Source: Cellvibrionaceae bacterium 1162T.S.0a.05 (GTDB taxonomy: Bacteria > Pseudomonadota > Gammaproteobacteria > Pseudomonadales > Cellvibrionaceae). From it: 64,000 nt of DNA. Shown piece after piece: positions 9,094-17,710 of this stretch. Within the stretch, counting starts at the first letter, position 1; each line of letters starts with the position of its first letter. The notes beneath the pieces were generated by a model. That model had not been told where the DNA came from and searched no databases. It saw nothing but the letters and a program-made list of their open reading frames with translations. The DNA lies in contig LANB01000001.1 of NCBI GenBank assembly GCA_000964245.1, positions 3,227,501 to 3,291,500 on the forward strand, in the 5' to 3' direction. A program made the translations under genes and the position numbers.

Positions 9094-10026
9094 CTACTTC
9101 AAATGCTCATTAAAAAAAGCAATGGTCCGCTGCCAGGCAAGTTTAGCGGCAGCTTCGCTGTAGCGGGGAGTCGTATCATTGTGAAACCCATGCCGCGTAC
9201 CGGGATAAAAATGCGCAGCGTATTTTTTCTTTTCGGCTTTGAGTTTGGCTTCGTAATCTGGCCACCCCTTGTTTACCCATTCGTCTTCTTCGGCAAATTG
9301 TAAAAGCAAGGGTGCATTAATTTTACTCACTTCCTCAAGCGGCGCTTGCCCCCCATAAAAAGGCACACTGGCTTTGAGCTCGGGAACGCGTGCCGCCATC
9401 ATGTTAGATACCCAGCCACCAAAGCAAAAACCCACCACGCCGATATTGCCATTGCAGTTGGGGTGTTTTTTCAAATAGTCGAAAGCGGCAATAAAATCTT
9501 CAAGAATTTTATTGCGATCACGTTTGCGCTGCAGCGTTCGGCCGTCGTCGTCGTTGCCGGGGTAACCGCCGAGAGGTGTTAAAGCATCTGCACCAATCGC
9601 GATAAAACCCTCCAGGGCTGCACGTCGAGTCACGTCTTCTATGTGCGGATTCAACCCACGGTTTTCGTGTACAACGATAATACCGGGGAGCTTTTTCGCG
9701 TTTTTGGGATGGGCCAAAAGCGCGCGCATTTCGCCAGCGCCCTTTGGAGAGGCGTAGGTAATAAATTCCGTTTTCAGGCGCGGATCATCTGCGGCGACTT
9801 GCGTGGCTTCGGCATATTTGGGTGAAAGAAATGCCATAACGGATGCCGCAGAAAAACCGGCGAGGCTGACCTTGTCCATAAATTGGCGGCGACTGATACG
9901 GCTATGAACATAATCGTCGAAGTGTGCCCAAATTTCCGGGCTGAGATCATCAGAGCTGAGTGATTGTTGCCCCTCGGGGATGAGTGAGTGTTTGGAACTG
10001 AATAGAGTTTGAGATGAGTTTTGCAT
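9094..10026 (-). CDS. Dienelactone hydrolase family protein with Tat-like motif (YghX-like)
   Basis: 310-aa alpha/beta hydrolase. The nucleophile is Cys in GFCFGGW, the acid is Asp in AEEDEWV and the base is His in TRHGFH, a dienelactone-hydrolase-type triad. An N-terminal ~50-residue helical region ends in ISRRQFMDKVSLAGFSAAS, a Tat-like twin-arginine motif before a hydrophobic segment and a possible cleavage after YAEA; the same unusual internal placement occurs in E. coli YghX. The ATG at 10026 has GGGGG 4 nt upstream, so the in-frame extension to 10113 is rejected. Substrate unknown. Its 3' end lies against palindrome copy A. Confidence 0.85.
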   Translation of the reverse strand: MQNSSQTLFSSKHSLIPEGQQSLSSDDLSPEIWAHFDDYVHSRISRRQFMDKVSLAGFSAASVMAFLSPKYAEATQVAADDPRLKTEFITYASPKGAGEMRALLAHPKNAKKLPGIIVVHENRGLNPHIEDVTRRAALEGFIAIGADALTPLGGYPGNDDDGRTLQRKRDRNKILEDFIAAFDYLKKHPNCNGNIGVVGFCFGGWVSNMMAARVPELKASVPFYGGQAPLEEVSKINAPLLLQFAEEDEWVNKGWPDYEAKLKAEKKKYAAHFYPGTRHGFHNDTTPRYSEAAAKLAWQRTIAFFNEHLK

Positions 10027-10291
10027 CGTGCCCCCGTTTGCGTTGGATTTCCGTTGCGATGCCCTAGTGTAACTTAGGCAACTCGTTCGCGAGGTGAATT
10101 CGCAAAACCCCATTCGCTTGCTGTTGAGTAATCAAATGCTGGCTTTCCGCCAGGGTTCACAATTCAGGAATTTAGGCCAGTTAATCCCAATTTGGCGGGA
10201 TAGGCGCCATATCTGCAATCTGGCAACATTGTCTGATCAAAAAACGAACGGTCTCGCCGTTTAACTTTATTTGCGACTTGAAGAAAAAATT

Positions 10292-11107
10292 ATGAAATTA
10301 CACACCACTAAAACCCTGATGACGTTAGCAATATTATTTTTTCCCTTTTTCACTATTGCGGGGCAAGTAACACTCAGCTATTGGCCGGATCAGATTAATA
10401 ACAACTGGTACAAAATTGAAAGAGGCATTAACAGTAACGATACACGCTTGCAGGAAATTGAAGCCTTGTTACAGGAGGTGGTTGCAGCGAATACTGTGTT
10501 GCAGGAAGAAAACCTTGCGTTGAAAGAGCGAGTTGCAGTACTCGAAGCATCGCCAGTAGCGATCGATGGCCTCGCAGATTATGTAAGCGTTGAAATGGAC
10601 CAACACGGCTACCCCGCAGTCATTTTTGATGCGGTCAACGTTTATGTCCGTAATGGTGAGCCGAATACGTCTTTTTTTGCTGATGGTGCCAGTAATGGGT
10701 TGGGTAATTTGTTTATTGGCTACAACGAACTATCGAATGGCCCGGTTGGCCCACATTGTTCCGGTGGCTACTTTGCACAAGCGACTTCTTCTAAAGGTGA
10801 AGTACCCACGCAAGAGAGCTGTGAAGCGGATGGCTTTGTTTGGTCAGAGAATCATAAAACCGGTTCACACAACCTTGTTATTGGTGATGGCCACAGCTAT
10901 ACCGGCGCATACAGTATTGTGTCAGGCACGGACAACATGGTTTTGGATGGGGCTAATTTCGTAACAGGCAATGCAAATGTTGGCGCGTGGGCGAGTGTGG
11001 TGTTAATGGGAAGTTATAATAGGGCGTATTTACACGGCACAATTATGGGGATTGGTAATGTGACAACTGCGCTTGGGGAAATTATTTATGGCGAGGGCTT
11101 TTACTAG
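10292..11107 (+). CDS. Secreted YadA-head-like beta-roll protein
   Basis: 271 aa. A signal peptide (LMTLAILFFPFFTIAGQ) is followed by a short coiled coil at ~50-85 (LQEIEALLQEVVAANTVLQ). The C-terminal half has turns of the left-handed beta-roll found in trimeric autotransporter heads: GLGNLFIGYNE, GSHNLVIGDGHSYTGAYSIVSG, DNMVLDGANFVTGNANVGAWASVV, GTIMGIGNV. No membrane-anchor barrel follows, so it is presumably released or periplasmic. ATG 10292 is preferred over TTG 10271 because the signal peptide starts there, with GAAG upstream. Two Cys (HCSGGYF, QESCEAD) may form a disulfide. Role unknown; surface or matrix binding is only a guess. Confidence 0.65.
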   Translation: MKLHTTKTLMTLAILFFPFFTIAGQVTLSYWPDQINNNWYKIERGINSNDTRLQEIEALLQEVVAANTVLQEENLALKERVAVLEASPVAIDGLADYVSVEMDQHGYPAVIFDAVNVYVRNGEPNTSFFADGASNGLGNLFIGYNELSNGPVGPHCSGGYFAQATSSKGEVPTQESCEADGFVWSENHKTGSHNLVIGDGHSYTGAYSIVSGTDNMVLDGANFVTGNANVGAWASVVLMGSYNRAYLHGTIMGIGNVTTALGEIIYGEGFY

Positions 11108-11171
11108 GAATAGTCACTGTGGCGCATTTCGAATGCTCAAGTTGAGCAGGCCTTGCTGAGATATAAGCCCT

Positions 11172-11215
11172 AAAAAAAGCCCTCCGTTATTTTGGTAACG
11201 GAGGGCTTTTTGATT
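11172..11215. terminator. Strong bidirectional terminator
   Basis: AAAAGCCCTCCGTTA pairs with TAACGGAGGGCTTTT around a 6-nt loop (11175-11210), flanked by A-run and T-run on the two sides. It separates the convergent YadA-like and xylanase genes and can act for both strands. Confidence 0.9.
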
Positions 11216-11264
11216 TTTTATCTCAGAGATTGTATCCCGGAGATTGTATCGCAGAGAAAGGAGC

Positions 11265-12554
11265 TTACTCGCCGGCCAGCGCTTCTGCGACGCCGTCAAA
11301 GGACGGTTTGGTCTCATAGGGGCCGTTTGCCGGGCCACCGAACAACAAGGGCCAATCATCTGCACCTTCACGATTGGGGAAATCATGTAACCAGCTATCG
11401 CCGTCCCACAAGCCCCATACCGTTATACCGCCACGGAGATTTTCCGGCACTGTGTTGAGGTAGGTTTCCACAATTGATTTGTAACGCTGTTTATGGAGCG
11501 CAGAGGCCTGACTGTATGCGGTGTACTGGGGAAATGGCTGACTGGAGTAGGGGTTGTTAACCGGAACATCCAGTTCTGTGATCTTTACTTTTAGACCGCG
11601 GTCAACCACAGCTTGAAAGGCATTTGCGATGGCTGTTGCGTCTGGCCAGTCGAGCTGGACATGCATTTGGAAGCCGACACCATGAATGGGAACATCTGCA
11701 TCCAGAAGTGCATCCACGAGGTCGAGCATACAGTTCAATTTGCCGGTATTACCGCCTTCGGTATCGTAGTCGTTGTAGTACAGGTCTGCATCGGGGTCAG
11801 CGGCATTTGCTGCGGTAAACGCGTTGGCAATGTAATCAATCCCAACCTGGTTGTAGAACAGGGATTCGCGCCAGCAGCCTTCATCACCACTGGTATCTAT
11901 CGCTTCGTTCACCACATCCCAACTCACAACGTCGTCCTTGAAGTGGTCGGCGATAGTCGTCACATGCTCGTTTAGCATGGCTTCAAAGTCACCACTGTAA
12001 CTATTCATCCAGGAGGGAACCTGATAGCCGGAGTGCCAAATAAAGGCGTGGCCGTGAATGCTGATGCCTCGTGAGGCTGCCCAGGCAATCATGGCGTCGG
12101 CATGGTCCCAAAAGTAGTTTTCTTCCTGGGGGTGGAGATAACTCATTTTCATGATGTTGCCGGCGGTCAGCTGGCTGAAATGCGCTTCGATACTGGTTTG
12201 CTTCTCTGGCATATCCAGAAAGCTGCGGTTTTCATTTCCTGCGGAAACGGCAACGCCAATGGGGAAATTGGCGAGGGTGTGTAAATTGGCATTGCTGCCA
12301 GAACTTGAGCTGCTCGAAGCACTTGATGAAGAACTTGAGCTGCTTGAGGAGCTGGCTGAGGATGAACTGGATGCGCTCGACGCTGAAGAACTGGACGAAC
12401 TGGCGCTGCTCGAACTGCTGGATGAGCTGGCGCTGCTTGAGCTACTGCTATTGCCGCCACCGCCTGAACCTCCACCGCAGGCCGCAAGGCTCAGCGCAGC
12501 TGCAAGAATCAGGGTACGGATGGCAGGTGTGTGTGTTTGCGTGGTTTTTATCAT
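11265..12554 (-). CDS. GH10 endo-1,4-beta-xylanase lipoprotein with polyserine linker
   Basis: 429-aa outer-membrane-type lipoprotein that should cleave internal beta-1,4 bonds of xylan at the cell surface. The lipobox is LAAC (Cys26) and is followed by Gly-rich sequence. Residues 36-85 form a 50-residue linker made only of Ser with a few Ala, a hallmark of Cellvibrio and Saccharophagus enzymes. The GH10 barrel follows: HGHAFIWHS, acid/base Glu217 in WDVVNEA, FQMHVQLDW and nucleophile Glu327 in ITELDVPV, ending GGITVWGLWDGDSW. There is no carbohydrate-binding module; the linker tethers the catalytic domain directly to the membrane. The ATG at 12554, with AAGAG upstream, is preferred over the extension to 12602. 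The enzyme resembles Cellvibrio Xyn10D-type enzymes, from memory. Confidence 0.93.
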   Translation of the reverse strand: MIKTTQTHTPAIRTLILAAALSLAACGGGSGGGGNSSSSSSASSSSSSSSASSSSSSASSASSSSSASSSSSSSSSSSASSSSSSGSNANLHTLANFPIGVAVSAGNENRSFLDMPEKQTSIEAHFSQLTAGNIMKMSYLHPQEENYFWDHADAMIAWAASRGISIHGHAFIWHSGYQVPSWMNSYSGDFEAMLNEHVTTIADHFKDDVVSWDVVNEAIDTSGDEGCWRESLFYNQVGIDYIANAFTAANAADPDADLYYNDYDTEGGNTGKLNCMLDLVDALLDADVPIHGVGFQMHVQLDWPDATAIANAFQAVVDRGLKVKITELDVPVNNPYSSQPFPQYTAYSQASALHKQRYKSIVETYLNTVPENLRGGITVWGLWDGDSWLHDFPNREGADDWPLLFGGPANGPYETKPSFDGVAEALAGE

Positions 12555-13015
12555 GATTAAACTCTTGTGGGTCTCTCGATTGTCCTCATAGTTGTCGCAC
12601 ATTCTGAGGGCTGGATTCCGTTGTTGTCTATATTTTGTACATTAAGGGCTAGGGATAGTGCATCAAATCTGGCATATAGTCAAATAAACTATAAGTATGT
12701 GCGCGCCACTATCGCCGCTATTTTAGCTGGCGGGTTAGGTGTATTTCCATTTGACCTCTCGCAAATTCTGACGTGCAGCTGCTCTGGTTTTATTCCGCCT
12801 GGCAATCGGTGTGGGTGCATTAACATGTCGCTATCAATACCAACATATGCGACAGCGAGAGCACTTGATGCCCAATGTATTTAAGACCTGTTTAAGCATG
12901 CCGGGTTCCTTCGTCTGCCTGTGGCGGACAACGGTGGTACGAACTGACAAGCTGCCCGGATCACTACTTACACTTTTAAAGTGATGTCCGGAACCACAGT
13001 AAAGCAACGCCATTC
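12555..13015. other. Intergenic region with promoter of the xylanase gene and a downstream hairpin
   Basis: No convincing gene. It holds the presumed xylanase promoter on the reverse strand. Near 12957-13005, CCGGATCACT and AGTGATGTCCGG form a bulged stem just downstream of the MscS-like gene; it lacks a T-run, so terminator status is unsure. A 105-aa frame at 12567-12884 on the + strand has a membrane-like stretch but no ribosome site and overlaps the xylanase leader; I do not call it. Confidence 0.5.
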
Positions 13016-14944
13016 TTAAGCGTCGTCAGCCGCAGCCATATGCACCGTGAGTTGATTGAAGGGGATAATCCAATGGTGTTTATTGCAGGCATCGACAATT
13101 GCTTTTTGGACTTTTCTTTTGATAGCCGGGTAGGCCGCTGCTGCTTCTCCCTTGAAATCCAGCATGATTAATAAATCCAGTGATGAGGCGCTGGCCTCCT
13201 TGAATTCAACATTGATTTTTTCAAGTTCCGACCACCAGCTTTCATTAGCTAAATACGCTTGCAGCTCTTCTTTCAGACAGAGTGGAATTTCCGATGTGAT
13301 TTTTTGCTGGTGGCTGTAGTCGAGGCCAAAGGTTAAATAGATCCCGAACTTTTCACTCAGGTTTTGTGGCGATAGCGAGAGATAGTCGGTACAGGGGTAA
13401 ATTTTGGTATCGCCGCCCGGTAGCTGAAGCTCGACAGCTTCCGGGCTTTGCATTAACACTTTGCCGTAGGTGCCATCAGTCAGTAAAACATAGTGATTAA
13501 TTTTTGATGGGAACCAGGGTTCGCTATCCGCCCAGGGGCGAGACACGAGTTCCATCATTATTTTTAAAGGGAGTTGCAAGTGCCCGCCACGAAGATTGGG
13601 GTTGATGAGGTCAGAACGCAAATTCAAACGGGAAATTTTGTAAGGGATGCCTTCGTAAATTACGCGTTCGCCTTCTCGTGCGCTGCCCATGTTGAGGAGA
13701 AAGCGGACTTCATCGGCATAGCGCGGGAGCGAATTCCGAAGAGCAAACACAAGGCCGACAATCAGGATGATCAGTAAGGTCAGTAACAACCAATCACCAA
13801 GCGCATAGAGCGTAGCCATCATGATAAAAAAGGCAAAAAGTACAGTCAGCATTTGAAAAATAACATGCAGTAAGCGCGATGCAAGCCGGCGCTCCTTGTC
13901 CGGATCTTTCGCCAAGGCATTGGCGATACGAAAACCGATAAAGCGGACGCTGACAAAGGTGAGGCTAAAGGCCAAAATTGCGAGTAACAAATTCAGACCA
14001 CGGCCAGTAAAAAAATCCTTGAGTGCAGCAATGATAAGTTCACTTTTGCTGACGGCATTTGCTTCACGTTCTTGCAGTTGGTATTGCACAAGTTGCAGGG
14101 AGTTATTCAAGTCATCACGGCGGCCTATCCATAAGCGTTGCAACTGATTCAGCTGTGTATCGAGTTCTGGATTGGCGTTAATTTCGAGCACCTTGTCAAT
14201 TTCCGCTACCGCTATCTCGGCAGCTTGAAGGCGCGTAGCCAGAGCTTCCTCCTGAGTTCTGAGCGCTTCCAATTGTCGGGGTTTTTCGGTAATTTTTTTC
14301 AGTTCAGAGAGAATGGGGCGCACAACATCTTCAACTTCTGATTGCCAGCTAAACGCTTTTTCTTCAGCGGTTCTGAAAAGACTTACATCAGCGGCGCCTG
14401 TAGCAAGCTCTTCAAAAAGGTTTTGTTGTTCAAGCAATTTACCTTGTTCTTCTTCGAGCGTTTGCTGGAGTTCTGTTGTTTGTGCTTCAATCGTGGATGC
14501 CTTGATCTGCTGGCGCAAACGATCAATGTTTTCTTTGCGGTCTTTTATGTTGGTGATGAGAAGCTCCAGCTGCTCGATCACAGCTTGCTCTCCCGACGTG
14601 GCGGCTTCACTCTCATAGTCTGCGCCGGGCGTGCTTGTCGGGGTTTGTTCGGTAGCCTCCTCAAGCTCATTTTGAGAAATCGCTGGATTACTCGCGGCCA
14701 GCAAGAAGGCAAAGAAGAGCAGGGCGATTATTTTAGTTGAGGGCGTTTGTTGCTTGCCTTGTAATGAGGAAAGACCAAATTGAAATAGGCCAGATAGCGT
14801 GACTCGTGGGGCTCGGTTTGCGATTGGCTTCAAATCAGAAACAAAATGCTTAAGCATTGATATCAGTTGTCTCGCTAGACATCGACTGACTCTGTATTTC
14901 GTACCTTGATTTGGTGAAAAGTGACGCTTGATAAATCGATTCAT
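13016..14944 (-). CDS. MscS-family mechanosensitive channel-like protein with coiled-coil N-terminus
   Basis: 642 aa. After a basic leader comes a hydrophobic signal-like segment (~66-91, IIALLFFAFLLAASNPAISQ), then a long coiled coil at ~115-270 (ELLITNIKDRKENIDRLRQQ, LQQTLEEEQGKLLEQQNLFE). About four membrane helices follow at ~300-410, the last reading LLTLLIILIVGLVFALRNSLP. A soluble C-terminus has the MscS beta-domain style (GERVIYEGIPYKISRLNLRSD, VELQLPGGDTKIYPCTDY) and an alpha/beta tail. It would open under osmotic stress in the inner membrane. The pore helix lacks the usual Gly/Ala-rich pattern of MscS, so ion conduction is inferred only. An alternative start at an internal Met ~30 residues in is possible. 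Confidence 0.65.
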   Translation of the reverse strand: MNRFIKRHFSPNQGTKYRVSRCLARQLISMLKHFVSDLKPIANRAPRVTLSGLFQFGLSSLQGKQQTPSTKIIALLFFAFLLAASNPAISQNELEEATEQTPTSTPGADYESEAATSGEQAVIEQLELLITNIKDRKENIDRLRQQIKASTIEAQTTELQQTLEEEQGKLLEQQNLFEELATGAADVSLFRTAEEKAFSWQSEVEDVVRPILSELKKITEKPRQLEALRTQEEALATRLQAAEIAVAEIDKVLEINANPELDTQLNQLQRLWIGRRDDLNNSLQLVQYQLQEREANAVSKSELIIAALKDFFTGRGLNLLLAILAFSLTFVSVRFIGFRIANALAKDPDKERRLASRLLHVIFQMLTVLFAFFIMMATLYALGDWLLLTLLIILIVGLVFALRNSLPRYADEVRFLLNMGSAREGERVIYEGIPYKISRLNLRSDLINPNLRGGHLQLPLKIMMELVSRPWADSEPWFPSKINHYVLLTDGTYGKVLMQSPEAVELQLPGGDTKIYPCTDYLSLSPQNLSEKFGIYLTFGLDYSHQQKITSEIPLCLKEELQAYLANESWWSELEKINVEFKEASASSLDLLIMLDFKGEAAAAYPAIKRKVQKAIVDACNKHHWIIPFNQLTVHMAAADDA

Positions 14945-15391
14945 AATGCCAGGCCCGATAAGTCTATTTTGCTTTGGTCTATTTTGCTTTGGTCTATGTT
15001 GCTTTATATAGTAGGGAGGTATCGCATTGATTCAGATGCCACTCATCCAATACGATCACGCTGACGTAATAGTAATACACCGTACACGCTTCTGGAATAC
15101 AGTGACATTAATTGGCGTTGCCAACTTGTAGGGCGCTTTGTAGTATTCATCCTGGATCAACCGTACAATAAATTGATGTGGTGATTTGTATCAAATCCAC
15201 GGTATTTTACGTAAAAAATTCGGAAAATGGTCGCTAACAGTAAAAAGTGCGCAAGGCATCTGGTTGTGAGGGCAGTTTTTCTGCCAGGAAAGTCTGACTA
15301 GCAGGAAGTCTTACTAATAGAAAAGTCTTACTAATAAGGAAGTCTGGCTATCAAGAAAATTGGTTACGAAAGATTCGCGGAGATAAATTGA
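14945..15391. other. Divergent promoter region between MscS-like gene and amidoligase cluster
   Basis: No ORF of note. It contains a short direct repeat of TTTTGCTTTGGTCTAT at ~14966-15000 near the MscS-like start, and four ~17-bp tandem repeats at 15287-15353 close to the amidoligase start. Both promoters should lie here. Confidence 0.5.
15287..15353 (+). repeat. Four tandem ~17-bp repeats upstream of the amidoligase cluster
   Basis: Units with consensus GGAAGTCTKACTAATA begin at 15287, 15304, 15320 and 15338, with lengths of 16-18 nt and a few substitutions. They end about 40 bp before the amidoligase ATG. Arrays like this are often regulator binding sites in phase on the helix, or slippage products; which applies here cannot be told. 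Confidence 0.7.
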
Positions 15392-16453
15392 ATGAAAGAC
15401 TCAGAAGCGCACCGAACTAAAGTGGCAGCAAGCAAATTAAATGAGGGTTCATTTACGGCGCACCTTCCTCCCCACAAAAACAACTTGAAGGATGAACCGC
15501 GGGCGATAGGTGTTGAAATCGAGTACGCCGGTATTTCTTCTGATGAAACCCTGCACTGTTTCGAACAGCTTTGGCCTGTCGCGGTTGACGAGCAGTCTAT
15601 CATGGAGTTCTTTATTGACGTCGCCGAATTAGGAAAATTCAAATTAGAACTTGATTCAGCCTATTTAAAAGAGCTGGCGAACAAACACAATGACAAATAC
15701 CTTGCGGATGAAGGTCTTGCACGGCCAACGATGGATATACTGCAGCGCGCGGCAGAACAGTTGGTCCCCTGGGAGGTTGTCAGCCCCCCAATCAGAATTG
15801 AGCAGCTGGATCAAATTGATGAACTCATTGCGTGTTTACGCGAAAAGGGTGCTCTCGGTACCCGCCACGCCCTTCACCATGCTTTTGGTTTACACTTGAA
15901 TCCCGACTTGCCAAGCATTGAAGCTCCAGTCATCGTCAATTATTTACGAGCATATTTTTGTTTGTACGACTGGATTGTTAATGAAGAAAAAATTGACCTC
16001 ACCCGCCGACTAACGCCTTATATCAATCATTTTGAGCGGGATTACATCAGGTTAGTGGTTGACTGGGGCTACGCACCCAGTCAGGAGCAGCTGATTGATG
16101 ACTATTTGCTGCATAACCCTACACGTAATCGTAGCCTGGATATGCTTCCTCTTTTCGCTTTTATGGATGAGAAAAGGGTGCGCGCAAAGGTGGACGATCC
16201 GAGGGTAAATGCACGCCCTACGTTTCACTACCGCCTACCGAATTGTGATATTGATGACCCGACATGGAGTGTCAGTGGAGCGTGGAATCTTTGGTGGGTG
16301 GTGGAATGCCTCGCGAATGATGAAATATACTTAAAACGCTTTTGTAGCAGCTATCAAAACGAACTTGAGCGTTTAACGCATAGTCTGGAAAGTCGGTGGC
16401 TGGATTATCTGAGCAAGCACTTGCCTGACTTGATTAAACAATGGAGAGCCTAG
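15392..16453 (+). CDS. Amidoligase-family (Amidoligase_2) enzyme
   Basis: 353 aa, cytoplasmic, no signal peptide. The conserved start of the family is present at ~35-55: RAIGVEIEYAGIS, the Glu-x-Glu metal/ATP site of the glutamine-synthetase-like fold. The middle has LELDSAYLKEL and WEVVSPPIRIEQLDQIDEL, then HHAFGLHLNPDLP, and HYRLPNCDIDD near the end. These match putative ATP-dependent amide-bond-forming enzymes of the COOH-NH2 ligase superfamily. GGAG lies 9 nt upstream of the ATG. The next gene starts 2 nt after its stop, so the pair is co-translated. Substrates are unknown; a gamma-glutamyl or aminoacyl amide is the family expectation. Confidence 0.8.
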   Translation: MKDSEAHRTKVAASKLNEGSFTAHLPPHKNNLKDEPRAIGVEIEYAGISSDETLHCFEQLWPVAVDEQSIMEFFIDVAELGKFKLELDSAYLKELANKHNDKYLADEGLARPTMDILQRAAEQLVPWEVVSPPIRIEQLDQIDELIACLREKGALGTRHALHHAFGLHLNPDLPSIEAPVIVNYLRAYFCLYDWIVNEEKIDLTRRLTPYINHFERDYIRLVVDWGYAPSQEQLIDDYLLHNPTRNRSLDMLPLFAFMDEKRVRAKVDDPRVNARPTFHYRLPNCDIDDPTWSVSGAWNLWWVVECLANDEIYLKRFCSSYQNELERLTHSLESRWLDYLSKHLPDLIKQWRA

Positions 16454-16454
16454 T

Positions 16455-17168
16455 GTGGCTGGTTCGGCAAAGCCGCGGGTGCTGGTAACGGGCCCCGACA
16501 AGCGTTTTAAATGGGGTTGGTGGGCAACACGACTTTGCCTTTTTCTCGTGGGTTTGAAAGCGGTTTATATCAGTCCGCAGAGAAAACGCATTCCTGAAAA
16601 TGTACGCGGTATAATCATTGGCGGTGGTGATGATATTGAACCTGAACATTATGGTTTAGTCGGAGATGCCGGTGCGCACTACGATCGAGCGCGCGACGAG
16701 ATGGAAATGACCATCCTGCGTAAAGCGCTTTCATCCACGATTCCCGTTCTCGGTATATGTCGGGGATCACAACTGATTAATGTGGTACTCGGTGGAAATC
16801 TGCATCAGGATTTACGGCCTAAAAGAAATCTTACACCCAATCGCAATAGTATATTTCCGATAAAATGGGCTCTGCTTGAAAAAAAATCGAAGTTATATGA
16901 AATATTGCAGTGTGAGCGTATTCGTATTAATAGCTTACACAATCAGGCAGTGAATCACCTCGCTGAGGGTTTGCAAGTCATTGCTCGAGATGAAGACACC
17001 TTCGTGCAGGCTGTTGAGCGTGAGGGTGAGCGTTTTTTATTGGGTGTTCAGTGGCATCCTGAGTATATGCCTTACTCCATAAACCAACTCAAAATTTTTC
17101 GCGCTTTTGCAAGAGCGGTACGCAATAGTAACGAGAAGTTAGACGTTGATGTGCTCACGACGAGTTGA
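16455..17168 (+). CDS. Class I glutamine amidotransferase / gamma-glutamyl hydrolase (peptidase C26-like)
   Basis: 237 aa starting at a GTG. It carries the Cys-His-Glu triad of the family: nucleophile Cys in VLGICRGSQLINV, and His and Glu in VQWHPEYM. GIIIGGGDDIEPEHYG is the typical N-terminal strand-loop of PuuD-like gamma-glutamyl hydrolases, and SLHNQAVNHLAEGL is also conserved. In PuuD such enzymes cut gamma-glutamyl amides, the reverse chemistry of the amidoligase just upstream. It may hydrolyse glutamine for ammonia, trim the amidoligase product, or recycle it. The coupling to the amidoligase gene is strong evidence for one pathway. Confidence 0.85.
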   Translation: MAGSAKPRVLVTGPDKRFKWGWWATRLCLFLVGLKAVYISPQRKRIPENVRGIIIGGGDDIEPEHYGLVGDAGAHYDRARDEMEMTILRKALSSTIPVLGICRGSQLINVVLGGNLHQDLRPKRNLTPNRNSIFPIKWALLEKKSKLYEILQCERIRINSLHNQAVNHLAEGLQVIARDEDTFVQAVEREGERFLLGVQWHPEYMPYSINQLKIFRAFARAVRNSNEKLDVDVLTTS

Positions 17169-17293
17169 CTTTATTTGAAAACAAGTATTTTTTGTGGCTA
17201 TCGTTCAAATAATCCAGTGGTGAGAATATCGACTATCTAATTCTTTTTATCAGTGCCTTCGGCGCGGCAACAATTATTCCATTTTACTCTGAA

Positions 17294-17650
17294 GTGACCC
17301 TGGTCGCGCTTTTGGTGCGCGGTGAAAATGTAGCACTCGTTTGGCTGTGTGCAAGTATTGGGAATACGCTGGGCGCGGTTGTGAACTGGTATCTTGGGCG
17401 TTACCTCACTCATTTTGAATCTCGCCCCTGGTTTCCGTTTAAGCCGGGCTCGATGAAAAAAGCAGAAGCGTGGTTTCAGCGCTATGGAAAATGGAGTTTG
17501 TTGATGGCCTGGCTTCCCATAGGTGGAGATGCACTCACCTTTATCGCCGGCGTCTTGCGTGTACAATTTTGGAGTTTCTTATTGCTGGTGTTTATAGGTA
17601 AGAGCTTGCGTTACGCAGTGGTTATTGGCCTCTATTTTGGGCTTTTTTGA
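17294..17650 (+). CDS. YqaA/DedA-like small membrane protein (5' end uncertain)
   Basis: From the only canonical start (GTG 17294) the product is 118 aa with about three membrane helices and the YqaA-type motifs GNTLGAVVNWYLGRYL and KAEAWFQRYGKWSLLMAWLPIGGDALTFIAG (read as two adjoining blocks). The same frame is open back to a stop at 17210, and that upstream part encodes YLILFISAFGAATIIPFYSE, which matches the conserved YqaA N-terminus. The real start may thus be non-canonical (ATC 17228 just after GGTGAG, or ATT 17240), or the start was lost by mutation. It is likely an integral membrane protein of unknown function and lies within the amidoligase cluster. Confidence 0.7.
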   Translation: MTLVALLVRGENVALVWLCASIGNTLGAVVNWYLGRYLTHFESRPWFPFKPGSMKKAEAWFQRYGKWSLLMAWLPIGGDALTFIAGVLRVQFWSFLLLVFIGKSLRYAVVIGLYFGLF

Positions 17651-17710
17651 TATTGTATGAATTGTATATTGTATAACTTGTATGCTGGGAAAAGAGTTGA
17701 GCGTTAAAAA

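Noticed and set aside
12151-12591. 146-aa Leu/Glu-rich frame
   Set aside because: Antisense shadow of the polyserine linker codons of the xylanase gene.
12567-12884. 105-aa frame between the xylanase and MscS-like genes
   Set aside because: Overlaps the xylanase leader on the other strand, has no ribosome site, and its residue pattern is not protein-like.
12890-13010. Possible tRNA or riboswitch in the structured stretch downstream of the MscS-like gene
   Set aside because: No cloverleaf, no T-loop sequence and no known aptamer core could be read; only a bulged stem is supported.
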